Part shown: positions 33,738-44,412 of the stretch, one piece after another
Layout of the letters: every line of letters starts with the position of its first letter
Numbering within the stretch: position 1 is the stretch's first letter
Source: Rhipidocladum racemiflorum
Taxonomy: Eukaryota > Streptophyta > Magnoliopsida > Poales > Poaceae
DNA: 64,000 bases
NCBI GenBank assembly: GCA_036346355.1
Contig: CM070583.1
Span: 8,990,001-9,054,000, forward strand
Direction of reading: 5' to 3'
Translations under genes and position numbers: made by a program
Notes under the pieces: generated by a model
The model's database searches: none
The model's input: only the letters and a program-made list of their open reading frames with translations
Told to the model about the DNA's origin: nothing

Positions 33738-33995
33738 ATGCCAAGGGGTAGAGGCCGTGGACGCCATGGCCGTGGAGGCCAGGCGAGGCTCCCAGAGAGT
33801 TGCGGAGTCTGCCTCAGTATAAATGATTGGATTGTTCCTGTTGTGGTGATAAAAGTGGGGTTGTGGTGCCGAAGGGTTTCGGTCACTTCTTTTTGGTTCA
33901 TAGTAACGGTGAGGTTTGACGGTGTGGCGGTTAGCGCCATCACCGAAGAACTATTAACCCCTGTAGGAGAAGAGTGCTTATCCTTTCATCCTTGA
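33738..33995 (+). pseudogene. gag: Gag start fused to LARD-type leader (E)
   Basis: The ATG opens MPRGRGRGRHGRGGQARLPE, a basic start typical of Del/Tekay gag. From about 33818 the DNA matches the non-coding leader of B (reverse complement of about 40740-41075) up to about 34155, so the remaining codons to the stop at 33995 are translated leader, not gag. Capsid and zinc knuckle are not found. About 400 bp after 34155 resemble a gag-protease linker at best. Confidence 0.6.
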
Positions 33996-34559
33996 TCGGG
34001 TAGTTGACTGGAGTCAAATAGAAGAGTTGATGGTGGTTCCCTTCGATGTTCTCTGCCGTTACGGCGGTCGGTTTATTGTTTTTCTTGGCTTTAGTTGAGC
34101 TGAACCAAAAGAAAAGTGTTTTGTATTGGATTTTCGCGGATCGTTACGAGTGCGGTGGTGAGCACCGTGCTTCAGTAGTGTGGTTGGACCGGGAGTTGCA
34201 ACCATCGTGGCAAGCCCGCCATACGGGACGAAGTCTGCCGGATGAATCCGGTAGCATCATCAAGTGGGAGACGGTGTCTTCTCCTCCCACTCCAGCGGCG
34301 TCTTCCAGAGGATCGGTGCACATGATGGCTACTCTGTTTCTCGGCCGCCCTTTGCGTGGGCGCCACCAAAGAGCTTCATCGGGTGCCCGCACCGCCTGGC
34401 TTCCTCCTCGATTGCCTCCTCCGCCCCAGCCTTTGATGGGGCATCACCGAGTCGGGCTCCTCTTGTCTCGGCGCCACCAGAGTGTACGCTTTGTCGATCG
34501 CCGAGTCACCAGACATCCGAGAGGTGGTTTCGTGTACTCTACTCGTGGATTCCGTTGAT

Positions 34560-37500
34560 GGCTTTGTTCTGTTTGATTCGGTGCATCCTATTCCTTTGTG
34601 TCAATGCGAGTTTGCTAGTAGAGCTAAATTGGGGGTCAGCCAGTTTACGAGTCTGTGCTAGTCAGTACCCTTGGGGGTTTGATTGCTAGCTCTTGGGTTT
34701 GCCCGGGTTGCACCATTGCCATTGATGATGAGGTTTTCTTTGCCAATCTTATGGTGATCCAATTGGCTCCTTTTGATGTCATTTTGGGCATGGGTGGTTG
34801 CATCGGCCGCGCCAAGATTTGTTGTTTACGGAAGACGGTTGCCTTACAGGCCCGTCGAGTAGAGTTGACCTTTCAGGGTGGTTTACCTTCCAGTTCCGTC
34901 TTTGCGTTGACTAGTCTGTTTTCTGGTCGCCGTTTGAGGCATTTGGGTTTCCTCATGACCTTGTCAGAAAAGCCATCTTCTTCAGTTTCCATTGAGGAAA
35001 TTCCTGTAGTGAAGGAATTTGTTGATGTGTTCCCTGATGAGTTGCCTGGTTTACCCCCCGTGAGGAATGTGGAATTTCGTATTGATCTTGTTCCGGGCAC
35101 TAGACCTATTTCTATCTCTCCATACCGCTTGGCTCGTCCTTTTCAAGACGAGTTGAAGAAGCAGTTGGAGGATCTGTTGGCCAAGGGCTTCATTCGGCGT
35201 AGCGTTTCGCCATGGGGAGCACCCGTCCTCTTCGTCTCGAAGAAGGATGGAAGTTGGCGTATGTGCATTGATTATCGTGCTCTTAATCAAGTGACAGTCA
35301 AAAACAAGTATCCTTTGCCTCGCATCGAGGATCTGTTTGACCAATCAAGGGAGCAAAGGTGTTCTCCAAGATTGATCTTGATCGGGGTATAATCGGATCC
35401 GTGTGAGGGAGCAGGACATTGAGAAGACCGCTTTCTCCACTAGGTATGGGCATTATGAATTTAAAGTTATGTCTTTTGGACTAACTAATGCTCCTATTTG
35501 TCTTTATGGAGGCGATGAACATGTATGCTTCACAAGTACCTTGATGAGTTTGTGGTAGTGTTCATCGATGACATTCAGTTTACTCTAAACCGGAAGAGGA
35601 GCATGAGCGGCACTTGAGGCTTGTGCCGAGTACCTTGAGGGAGAATCAGTTCTTTGCTAAGCTGAAAAAGTGCGAGTTACGGATTTCGTAAGTGGGTTTT
35701 CTTGGCCACATCATCAATCCGGAGGGCATATCTCAGAGATCCTAGCAAAGTCTCGCGAGCTTTGGATTGGAAGAGGCTTTCCAATGTCAAAGAGGTGCGT
35801 AGTTTCCTTGGGTTGGCTGGCTACTATCGGCGTTTTGTGCATGATTTCTCTATCATTGCCAAGCCACTTTCGCAGCTAACTCAGAAGGGGATGAAATTCC
35901 AGTGGACTGCAGAATGTGAGCACAGTTTCTACACTTTGAAGGAGAAGTTAGTGACTTCTCCTGTTCTTACCCTTCCCGAGCCGGGAAAGCGCTTCACTGT
36001 TTATTCTGATGCTTCTCGGATGGGACTTGGGTGTGTGCTCATGCAAGAGGGCAAGGTGATTGCTTATGCTTCGAGGCAGTTGAAAAAGCATGAGCAGAAT
36101 TATCCCACGCATGATCTTGAGCTAGCCGCCGTGGTGTTTGCATTGAAGATATGGAGGCATTACCTGTACGGTGAGTCTTGTGATATTTTCACTGATCACA
36201 AGAGCCTCAAGTACATCTTTACTCGTAAAGATTTGAACTTGAGGCGGAGGAGGTGGCTAGAGTTGATAAAGGATTATGACCTCACTATCCGGTATCATCA
36301 GGAAAGCAAATGTGGTGGCCGACGCTCTCGGTCGCAAGACAATGCCCCTGTTGTTGGTTGTCTTGTTGCTGATTTTGAGCGTTTGGGAGTCTCCTCTTGC
36401 TTTGCGAGGAACCGTGCAGCTGAAACTCAAATGATTCTTGAGTCCGATTCTGGCGTGTCGCGAGAGGCACATCGAGATGATCGTTTGCTCCAGCAAGTGA
36501 GGAAACGCCTTGAGGAAGGCAAGTCACGAGACTTTCTTGTTGATGATGTGGGAGCTTTGAGGTTTCAGGCCGTCTGTGTGTACCTCGTAAATCTCAAGTG
36601 AAAGAAGACATCCTGAAAGAAGCTCATCGCACCCGTGCACGGTCCATCCTGGGAGACCAAGATGTACAGGACTTGAAGAAGAATTTACGGTGGAAAAGGA
36701 TGAGAGTGGATATTGCCAAGTGCGTGGCGTCTTGTGGGATTTGCCGGAAGATCAAAGCCGAGCATAAGCGTCCGCCGGCTTTATTGCGACCTTTGGAGAT
36801 TCCTGTGTGGCCATGGGATGACATCTCTATGGATTTTGTGGTCGGCTTACCTCGTACTCCTCGAGGAAGGATGCTTTGTTTGGGTTGTGGTGGACCGTCT
36901 CAAAGCAAGTCTGCGCATTTCATTCCCATCCGCACGACCAATTCAATGAAGCGAGTTGGCTCCCACCTATGTGCGGGAGATTGTGAGATTGCATGGTGTA
37001 CCCAAGACCATTATCTCGATCGGGATGCTGTTCGTCTCCAAGTTCTGGGAGAGTTTGCAGAGTGCATTGGGTACGCAGCGGCCGCCTTAGTACAGCTTTT
37101 CATCCTCAGACAGATGGGCGATCTGAGCGTACCATCCAAATTTTTGAGGACATGCTCGGGGCCTGTGTGATGGCTTGGAAGGGTAGCTGGGAAGACCATT
37201 TGCCCCTTGCAGAGTTTGCTTACAATAACAGCTATCATTCCAAAGATCCGGCCGCTCCTTATGAGGTCTTGTATGGCCGGAAGTGCAGATCGCCACTTTG
37301 TTGGGATGCCATGGGCGAGAGCTATTCTTGGACCGGATTGGGTGCAGCAGATCGTGGATCGCGTGTCGGAGGTTCGGTAGAACCTTCTCGCAGCCTGAAG
37401 CGCATGTAAAAGCTATGCTGATGTGAGGCGGCGAGACTTGGAGTTTGAGGTGGGTGATAGCGTACTCTTGCGAGTATCTCCCACCAAGGGTGTGGTGCGT

Positions 37501-37878
37501 TTTGGCACCAAAGGAAAGCTCAGTCCAAGGTATGTTGGGCCTTTTCCTATCCTCGCCCGAGTTGGCAGGTTGGCCTATCGCCTAGAGCTACCGGAATCCA
37601 TGCAAGGTGTGCATAATGTGTTCCATGTCTCGATGTTGAGGAAATACTTGCATGATCCGGAGTTGGTGGTTCCATTGGAACCATTAGTGCTTCAGCAGGA
37701 CCTCACCTTCGAGTCCCGTCCTATGGAAATTCTGGGGACTTCAGAGCGAGTGATGAAGAACAGGACGCTTAAGTTTGTCAAGGTCCTGTGGTCACATCAG
37801 ACCGAGAGGGAAGCGACTTGGGAGCTGGAATCTCGCATGCGCGAGAGGTATCCCGAGCTTTTCGCCTCAGGTATGTGA
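34560..37878 (+). pseudogene. pol: E pol: protease, RT, RNase H, integrase, chromodomain-like tail (frameshifted)
   Basis: Protease remnant FDSGA-type sequence lies near 34580 in a shifted frame. RT runs 34990-35700 (VFPDELPGLPPVRNVEFRID, FVSKKDGSWRMCIDYRALNQ) and shifts near 35345, 35495 and 35575, the last right at the catalytic FIDD. RNase H (about 35880-36290) is open with YSDASRMGLGCVLMQ, HDLELAAVVFALKIWRHYL and IFTDHKSLKYIF. Integrase keeps the CX2C of its zinc-binding domain (CVASCGICRK) and core blocks (WDDISMDFVVGLP, DGRSERTIQIFEDML) but has shifts near 36870-36990, 37090 and 37400. From 37423 a frame holds YVGPFPILARVG and a chromodomain-like end (VKVLWSHQTEREATWELESR) to 37878. It cannot make a full polyprotein. 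Confidence 0.9.
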
Positions 37879-37952
37879 TGTGAAAACCTAGCTATTTTTG
37901 GTTTTGCTGGGTTTCGTGATTGGTGCGTTTAGATTCGAGGTCGAATCCTGTT

Positions 37953-37966
37953 GAAGGGGGGAAGAA
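37953..37966 (+). other. Polypurine tract of E
   Basis: GAAGGGGGGAAGAA directly precedes the 3' LTR, after GGTCGAATCCTGTT. The same arrangement, reverse-complemented, sits at 27939 in B. Confidence 0.9.
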
Positions 37967-40305
37967 TGTGACACCTCGGAGTGTCGCAACCTTATACAAT
38001 GTGAATGTTGTGGACAAAAACTCTATGGAATGTGGAATTTAGGTTAAAACCTTTCGGCTTGAGGTTTACTCGCGTTTTTGGGCCGGTTGAAGTGTTATGT
38101 CGCCACGGAGTGTCGTATCCTTAATTATTGAGCATGATGAGGCTATAAACATTATGAGATGTGGAAATAAGGTTAAAACCATAGGATTTGGAGGTTAATA
38201 GCTTTTCCGGGCCGTTTTCGGGGTTTTGGACCTTCCCGGGGGAGTTTTGGGCCTTGGTGGGCTTTGGAGGGATTGAGAGGGACTCTTATTGGACTAGGGC
38301 AGGGTGTGGGGGCTGGTAAAAGGGGCTCCCCCTGCACCTTGTGCACCCCACCTCAGCCCCTATGCGCCCCCCCCCTCCCTCCACCTCTCCTCCCTCCCCC
38401 TCCCCTAAGCCCTAGCCGCCCCCCCATACCGTGCGCCCCCCCTCCCCTTCCTCCACCTCCACACCATCTCCCCTCCACCCCTTGCTGCCCTAGGGTGGCC
38501 ACCCCACCCCTGCACCTCGTGGATCCATCCCGTGGGGCGAGGAGCGAGGAGCGAGGAGCGAGGAACGTGGAGCGAGGAGCGATTCGCGAGGAGATCCGCG
38601 GAGGTTGATTGGAGTTTTGTGCTTCGGGCAAAGGTATGAACATGGGGATCCTTGGAATTGATCTAGGTACTGTTATTAGGATGTTTATGAAGATTTTAGA
38701 TCAATTGGAGGCGTTGGTTTGAAGTAATTTGGGTTAGATCTAAACTTGTCCACGTTTCTGTTTTCGGGCAGATTGAGCAGTCGAGCTAGGGTTCGAGTTT
38801 TCGTCAATTTAGATTTCGAATATGACCGTACAGACTTCTAGGAAGTTGTAGATAATTTAATTATCTTTCCGTGGACGTAAAGCACGTTAAATTCCGATCA
38901 GCCGTTTGAATGTTATGGCTGTTTTACCGAGCGCCTAAAAATCTGTGACGCGATTGGAACAGATCTCGGTAATCTGTAGATTAAACAACTTTAGAAGCCG
39001 AATTGGTCTTTCCTTATACCTAGAGAAAGTTGGGAAATTTCCTAAGCTACGCGAGGATGTACTCATTTAATTGATTCGGAGTCCCAGAACTCATGTTATG
39101 CCTTTCGCAAGGCTGCTGTCCCGACGGGACAGAACCTCTGTTTTTAGGTTTCGCGAGTAGTTGGTAATGTCGGGTTAGATGGGGGTTTGCGTACTGTTTT
39201 GTGGGCATAAATGTGAGTGTGTGATACCTATGTGCAGGTGGTGTGACCCCGGGAGTGCCCTCTTCTTCCCGCCAATCCGTCGCGCGTGGTTGAGGCAAGT
39301 GTGTTGTGATGGATAGCGAGTTGTAGGTTGCATGTTGAGATTAGATGGAATTGTTTACATGATATATGTCCACTTGCCATGTGTTAATGATTGATATGAT
39401 ATGATGAGCATGTTTAACATATTATGATGCCATGTGTTAATATGTGAATTAAATATGATAATTGGCATGGTTGCATGCATGTCATGAGATAGGGCGAGGG
39501 CGGTGAGAAAGTCGTAACTAGTCCGGCAAGGTCGGTGAGAAAGTTATGACTAATCCGGAACGCCATTGAGTAAGTCCTACATCGTGATTCCATCCACGTG
39601 GTGTTTGGAAGCGAGTAGGCACCCTCCATCTTCGGGATGGAAGGGAGGAAAGGGTGCACACCGACGGGTGTGTACTCCACCATACCGGTATGAGGTTCCG
39701 TGAGGGTCGAGCATTGCATTACATCGCATACAAATTGATGATGATATTGATAAGTAATCATGAATGAGATGATATACATGATGGAAGATGTTATTGCCAT
39801 GTTGTTATGCTTGTTGTCCGTTGCAATATACTTGCTGAGTTTCGAACTCACGCTTGTGTTTTCTTGTTTTTTTTAGGTACCATGTGAACGGCATACGGGA
39901 AAGGGGAATAGTCACACATCTACATGTTGTTTCACTTATTTCGATTCCACAAGTTATTCCATTAGTTTTATAATAAATGGCGTGTGATGGTCATTGAATT
40001 AAGGCTTAGCTTGTTTTATGAGAGTTTTATTGTTCGTTTGTCACTTGGAACTTTAAGAGCTTAATGTTAGTCTTTTATTGTCGTTAAGACTTTATTTATT
40101 GCTGTTTTAGATGTTTCTCTTATTGCCATATAATGCTATATTGTTGCTGTTCCTTAAAATTCATGATAAAACAAAGGAGGTGCTGCCGAAATTTCGGTTT
40201 TTAGTCTATGCGCCTTTGCTGGAATTTTATGTTAAATGTGGTATTTAGTTGTTGTTTAGCTTATGTTCGGTAGCATTCGGGCATATTAAATGCCGGGGTG
40301 TTACA
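37967..40305 (+). repeat. 3' LTR of E
   Basis: Almost identical to the 5' LTR; differences cluster in C-runs and near 39700 where a short local rearrangement is seen. The hairpin copy is at 39836-39850. Confidence 0.95.
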
Positions 40306-40310
40306 GTCAT

Positions 40311-41364
40311 GCAAAAGGAATTTTCCAAAACACTTTTCAATCTCAAAGACTCCCATAAAGGAAAATGGTTGAAAGACAATTTTCTTAAAGGAAACCAAGC
40401 GATCAAGTAATCCATTTCAAATAAAACCTTAACCTCAAACCCCAAACTTTCATGAAACAAGAAGGGCTTTCAAAGATGATTTCTTAAACCAGTAAAATGA
40501 CGAAATCAAACACCACTTACTCCTACAAAGCCACAGAACTTTAGCCCTGACAGCCAGGTCTGGCACAACTCCGCAATAACTCCTTTAACCTCGGAGAAAG
40601 ACAAACACAGGAATAAATTGACTGCTTCTTCCCCATAAAGCAATCAACAAACCAAGCATCAAACTGGAAAGGTGCCCAAAAGAAGCGCAACACTAGACTC
40701 TTCTTCTTCGTCTTCCACCAAGGAAGACAAAACCCACACACCGCATACGGAACGATCCGCGAAAATCCAATACCAAACACTTTTCTTTTGGTTTCCATCA
40801 ACTAAAACCAAGAAAACCAACCAAGAACGACCATAGAATGATAAAGAACATACGAAGGAATCCACCACCAAACTCTTCTATTTGACTCCAGTCAACTACC
40901 CGATCTACGACAGAAAGGGTAAGGACTCTTCTCCTACAGGGGTTAATAGTTCTTCGGTGATGGCGTTAACCGGCCACACCGTCAAACCTCACCCTTACTA
41001 TGAACAAAAAGAGGTGACCGAAATCCTTCGGCACCACAACCCACTATATCACAAATAACAAGAACAATTCAATCATTTTTGTCATAGACATAGCAACATG
41101 CATTAACATATGAAGCATTCAACATCAAAGCTTAAATACAACATTTTAAGCGTAAAGGAACGATACCCATACCCTTTCCTACTGTGCATCCAGTGTGTGT
41201 CAAATTTTAGATTAGTTATACAACTTTTGCAAGTTTTAATGTTGCTATCCTATGACAAAATTTTAGTTAAGACCTAATCCATGTTTCTAAGTTATTCCAC
41301 ATCACATTTTAGTTGTACCCTATAGCATGTCACTAAAAATACACATTCCAAGGACCTACAGCCC
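40311..41364 (-). other. Non-coding interior and leader of B, 5' part
   Basis: This continues B after E. The part at about 40740-41075 is shared with E (33818-34155) and with C' (about 63430-63790). I see no gag. Confidence 0.7.
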
Positions 41365-41376
41365 GCTCTGATACCA
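41365..41376 (-). other. Primer binding site of B
   Basis: The minus strand reads TGGTATCAGAGC two bases after the LTR end GGTGTTACA. Confidence 0.85.
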
Positions 41377-41378
41377 AC

Positions 41379-43017
41379 TGTAACACCCCGGCATTTAATA
41401 TGCCTGAATGCTACCAAACATAATCTAAACAACATCTAAATACCACAATTAAACATAAATTTTAGCAAAGGCGCACATGCTAAAAACTGAGATTTCGGCA
41501 GCATCTCATTTGTTTTAACATGAATTGAAGGAGCAACAACAGTATCACAAGTTATATCATAATGGAAAGCATCTAAAACAGCAATAACATGTGACATAGC
41601 AACAATATAAGTCCAGGATAAAGCATTCAACCACTTCATGAGCTAAACGAATCAAATAATAAGACCGAGCACACGGTTAAGCAATACTCCAAGTTTCATG
41701 GCAATACTTTCATTATCATGACTCCAAATGATAATACTGTCTAATTTGTGTGGAGCTACGTGTAGATGTGTAGCTAAACCCTTTTTCCCCGCATGCCGGT
41801 TTCATGGTACCTAAGAAAAACAACATAAACACAAGCGTGAGTTCATCACTCAGCAAGTATATTGCAATGGAACAAGGAAATACATTCCAATACCTTCATC
41901 ACCACTTTTCACATACAACATCATACACATCTCATATTCATAGTGTAAGCATATCTTTGACATCATCATAAATCATCCTCATTTAACATCCTCATATTAT
42001 GCAATGCAATGTAATGCAATGCGATGCACATATCTCCTGGAAACTCATACCGGTATGGTTGAGTACACACCCGTCGGTGTGCACCCTCTCCCCCCTTCCA
42101 TCCCGAAGATGGAGGGTGCCTACTCCTCGCTTCCGTTCACCGCGGTGAATGGAATCACGATGTAGGACTTACTCATTGGCTCTCCGGATTAGTCATAACT
42201 TTTTCACCGACCTTCCCGGACTAGTTATGACTTTCTCACCGCCCGGGCCATGTAATCATGCCATGTATGCAAATATGCCAACATCAAAATTAACTTGTAC
42301 AATAACACATGGCATCATCATGGATAACTTGTACATTAACACATGGCATCATCACATAATAAACGTATTCATCATATCAATGGCAAACATTAAAGCGTGG
42401 CATGTGAACATATCATATATTCAAACTTCAATCTCAATCAATCAACAACCTACAATCTGCTACTCATTCCAATACACTTGCCTCAACCACGGTGACGGAT
42501 TGGCGAGATGTAGAGGGCACTCCCAGGGTCATACCACCTTTGCCCAACGCACGAAAACTGAATGGATCTCCCGGTTCGCTCCTCGCTCCTTGCTCCTCGC
42601 TCCAATGGATGGATCCTCGAGGTGCAGGGGTGGGGAGGCTACCCTAGGGCAGCAAGGGGTGGAGGAGAGGTGGTGGAGAGATGGGGGAAAAGGGGGCGCA
42701 AGGAAGAGGGGGAGGTGGGGGGTGGCGACTAGGGCATGGAGGGGGAGGTGGGGGCGCACCAAAGGGGCAGGGAGAGCCCCTTTTTACCAGCCCAAGCACT
42801 CTCCTAGTCCTAAATGGACTCAAACTCCATCCCACCAAAGCCCACGAACCCTTCCTTTAGGCCCAAACTCCCCCGGAAAGGCCCAAAACTCCGGAAACGG
42901 CCCGGAAACGCTATTAAACGTCCTATCATATGGTTTTAACCTCCAATACCATATTTCATAAAGTTTTTGACCTTAACATTCACATTAAAAAATGTCACAC
43001 CATTCCGTAGTGTCACA
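41379..43017 (-). repeat. 5' LTR of B
   Basis: On the minus strand it starts TGTGACACTACGGAATGG and ends GGGGTGTTACA, 1639 bp. Much of it aligns with the E LTR and with the solo LTR at 44413, for example the block with GGAATCACGATGTAGG and the hairpin at 41838-41852. Confidence 0.85.
41838..41852 (-). promoter_or_regulatory. Conserved LTR hairpin (B)
   Basis: Arms TGAGT and ACTCA around a 5-base loop, flanked by CTTGC and CGCTTG on the minus strand, 460 bp before the LTR end. Confidence 0.55.
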
Positions 43018-43367
43018 TCTATGGTGGGCCAAGAGTGGCACATGGAATGTCGTATTTGGTTTTTGATGATTTAGACATTTGGGAAGTCTTGTCTTGGTCA
43101 CCTTTAGGACTTAACCTTGCAAGAATTTGAACTGAGTCTATCATACAACCACAAGTCTGGAATGGGACAAACCTAGCTGATTAATTTGTGATGTCTAGAT
43201 TTTGGTACTATCATAGTGGTGTGGGTTCCGGGTGTACGGGTGAAAACTCACATGGTGCAAGAGGGGGGCCCTATTGTAATGGTGTAACCCTTCAGTGTTG
43301 AAACCTTAGAGGGCAGTACTGGATCTAGAAAGAGCATTGTAAAGGCTTTGTTATGATCACCGCTACT
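43018..43367 (+). repeat. Fragment of old X-type LTR
   Basis: It starts TCTATGGTGGGCC and aligns with about 55037-55390 of X-right (AAGAATTTGAACTGAGTC, GGGACAAACCTAGCTGATTA). It overlaps in homology with the end of the fragment at 27690-27861 and resembles that copy more than X-right, so the two pieces are not simply halves of one LTR. Confidence 0.65.
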
Positions 43368-43684
43368 CACTACTATATATAAGCCCATCTGTATCGGTTC
43401 GGAACTGACATTAGTGTCGGTTTTGAAACCGACACATATGTACCGATGATAATAATCGGAGATTATCAGTACGTGTCTGTTTTCAAACCGACACAGATAA
43501 TATTATTTGTGTTAGTTTTTGGTTAGAACCGACACAAATAATATGACTATTTGTGTCGGTTTTTAGTTTGAACTGACACAGATAGTTTTATTTATGTCAG
43601 TTTTTTTGCTAGAACTGACACAAATAATATGATAAAAAATGTATCTGTTATTATTTGTAATTATGTTAGATCTGGCAACTCCAT

Positions 43685-43869
43685 GTCACGCATCGGCCCA
43701 TACTAGTGCAACTCCCGCCCAAACACACTTAACTTCAAATTTCTAACACGATCCAATGGATTTAACTTCCCAAGAGGTCGTCACCCATCCTAGAACTACT
43801 CTCACCCAAGCACGCTTAACTTCGAAGGTCTTATAGAATCCAGTGCTTTAGTGTTGGTGTGATCGCATG
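43685..43869 (-). pseudogene. 5S rRNA-derived tandem dimer (partial copies)
   Basis: On the minus strand 43869-43766 resembles almost a full plant 5S rRNA gene: GCGATCACACCAACACTAAA near the 5' end, then CGAAGTTAAGCGTGCTTGGG (internal A-box region), then TAGGATGGGTGAC and TTGGGAAG (C-box region, with a 2-base insertion). A second, more diverged partial copy lies at 43760-43685. Both are head to tail within the CACTA-like element. Cassandra TRIM elements also carry 5S-derived sequence in their LTRs, but I see no LTRs here. The mutations make a functional 5S gene unlikely. Confidence 0.75.
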
Positions 43870-44412
43870 TTACGTATAACGCGTCCCTCTCCCCTTAACC
43901 CTGCAAAGCACCCGAACACTGATTTTAATCTTTTCATACTCCGAATACGGTTTGAGCTATTTTAGTGTTGTCATACTCCAAAATGGGTATAAAACGTCGG
44001 AGACCATTTTGAGGCCCTAAACGACGGTTTTTTTTAATTCTGTCACCGCGCTCGCACTCGCACAAATAATCATTGAAAGACCTGCTAATTTTCGGATAGA
44101 GCTTCTCGTTAGCTTTCCAATGAGCCAACGAATGCACCGATTGGAGTTACGAGTCAAAAGTTATGGCCGTTTTACTATCATATAGATGCGTAGACTATTT
44201 ATGTTGGTTTTTAGCTAGAACCGACACAGATAATATTATTTGTGTTGATTTTTTTGCTAGAACCAACAAAGATAATATTATTTGTGTCGATTTTTGGATA
44301 TAACCGACACAAATAATAGTACTGCTATTTGTGTCGGTTTTTGGCTAGAACCGATACAAAAAATTAGACGATTTGTGTCGGTTCCAATGTAGAACTGACA
44401 CAAATGTATTTG

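Larger units (their letters stand above)
31061..40305 (+). mobile_element. Young Del/Tekay-type chromovirus E
   Basis: Two LTRs (31061-33400, 37967-40305) flank PBS, a gag remnant, protease, RT, RNase H, integrase, a chromodomain-like C-terminus and a PPT. The duplication GTCAT is present at 31056-31060 and 40306-40310. Between LTRs I count about eight substitutions and four small indels over 2340 bp (about 0.3-0.4%), so insertion is very recent. Despite this gag is missing its core and pol carries many frameshifts. Confidence 0.95.
27862..43017 (-). mobile_element. Coding-less LARD-like LTR element B, split by element E
   Basis: On the minus strand there is a 5' LTR (43017-41379), a Met-type PBS (41376-41365), a 4.2-kb interior and a PPT (27951-27939), but only about 77 bp of 3' LTR. 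The interior (41378-40311 plus 31060-27939) has no gag or pol homology on any strand. It is colinear with the interior of C' and with a piece of G. Large LTR elements with conserved non-coding interiors are known in grasses as LARDs. The leader matches that of E. Confidence 0.75.

Noticed and set aside
40541..40871. Cys/Phe-rich minus-strand frames of 70-86 codons in the leader of B
   Set aside because: The homologous leader in E and C' does not keep the frame.
43766..43869. Functional 5S rRNA gene
   Set aside because: About 15% diverged, with an insertion in the C-box region and no canonical T-rich terminator or spacer; embedded in a transposon.
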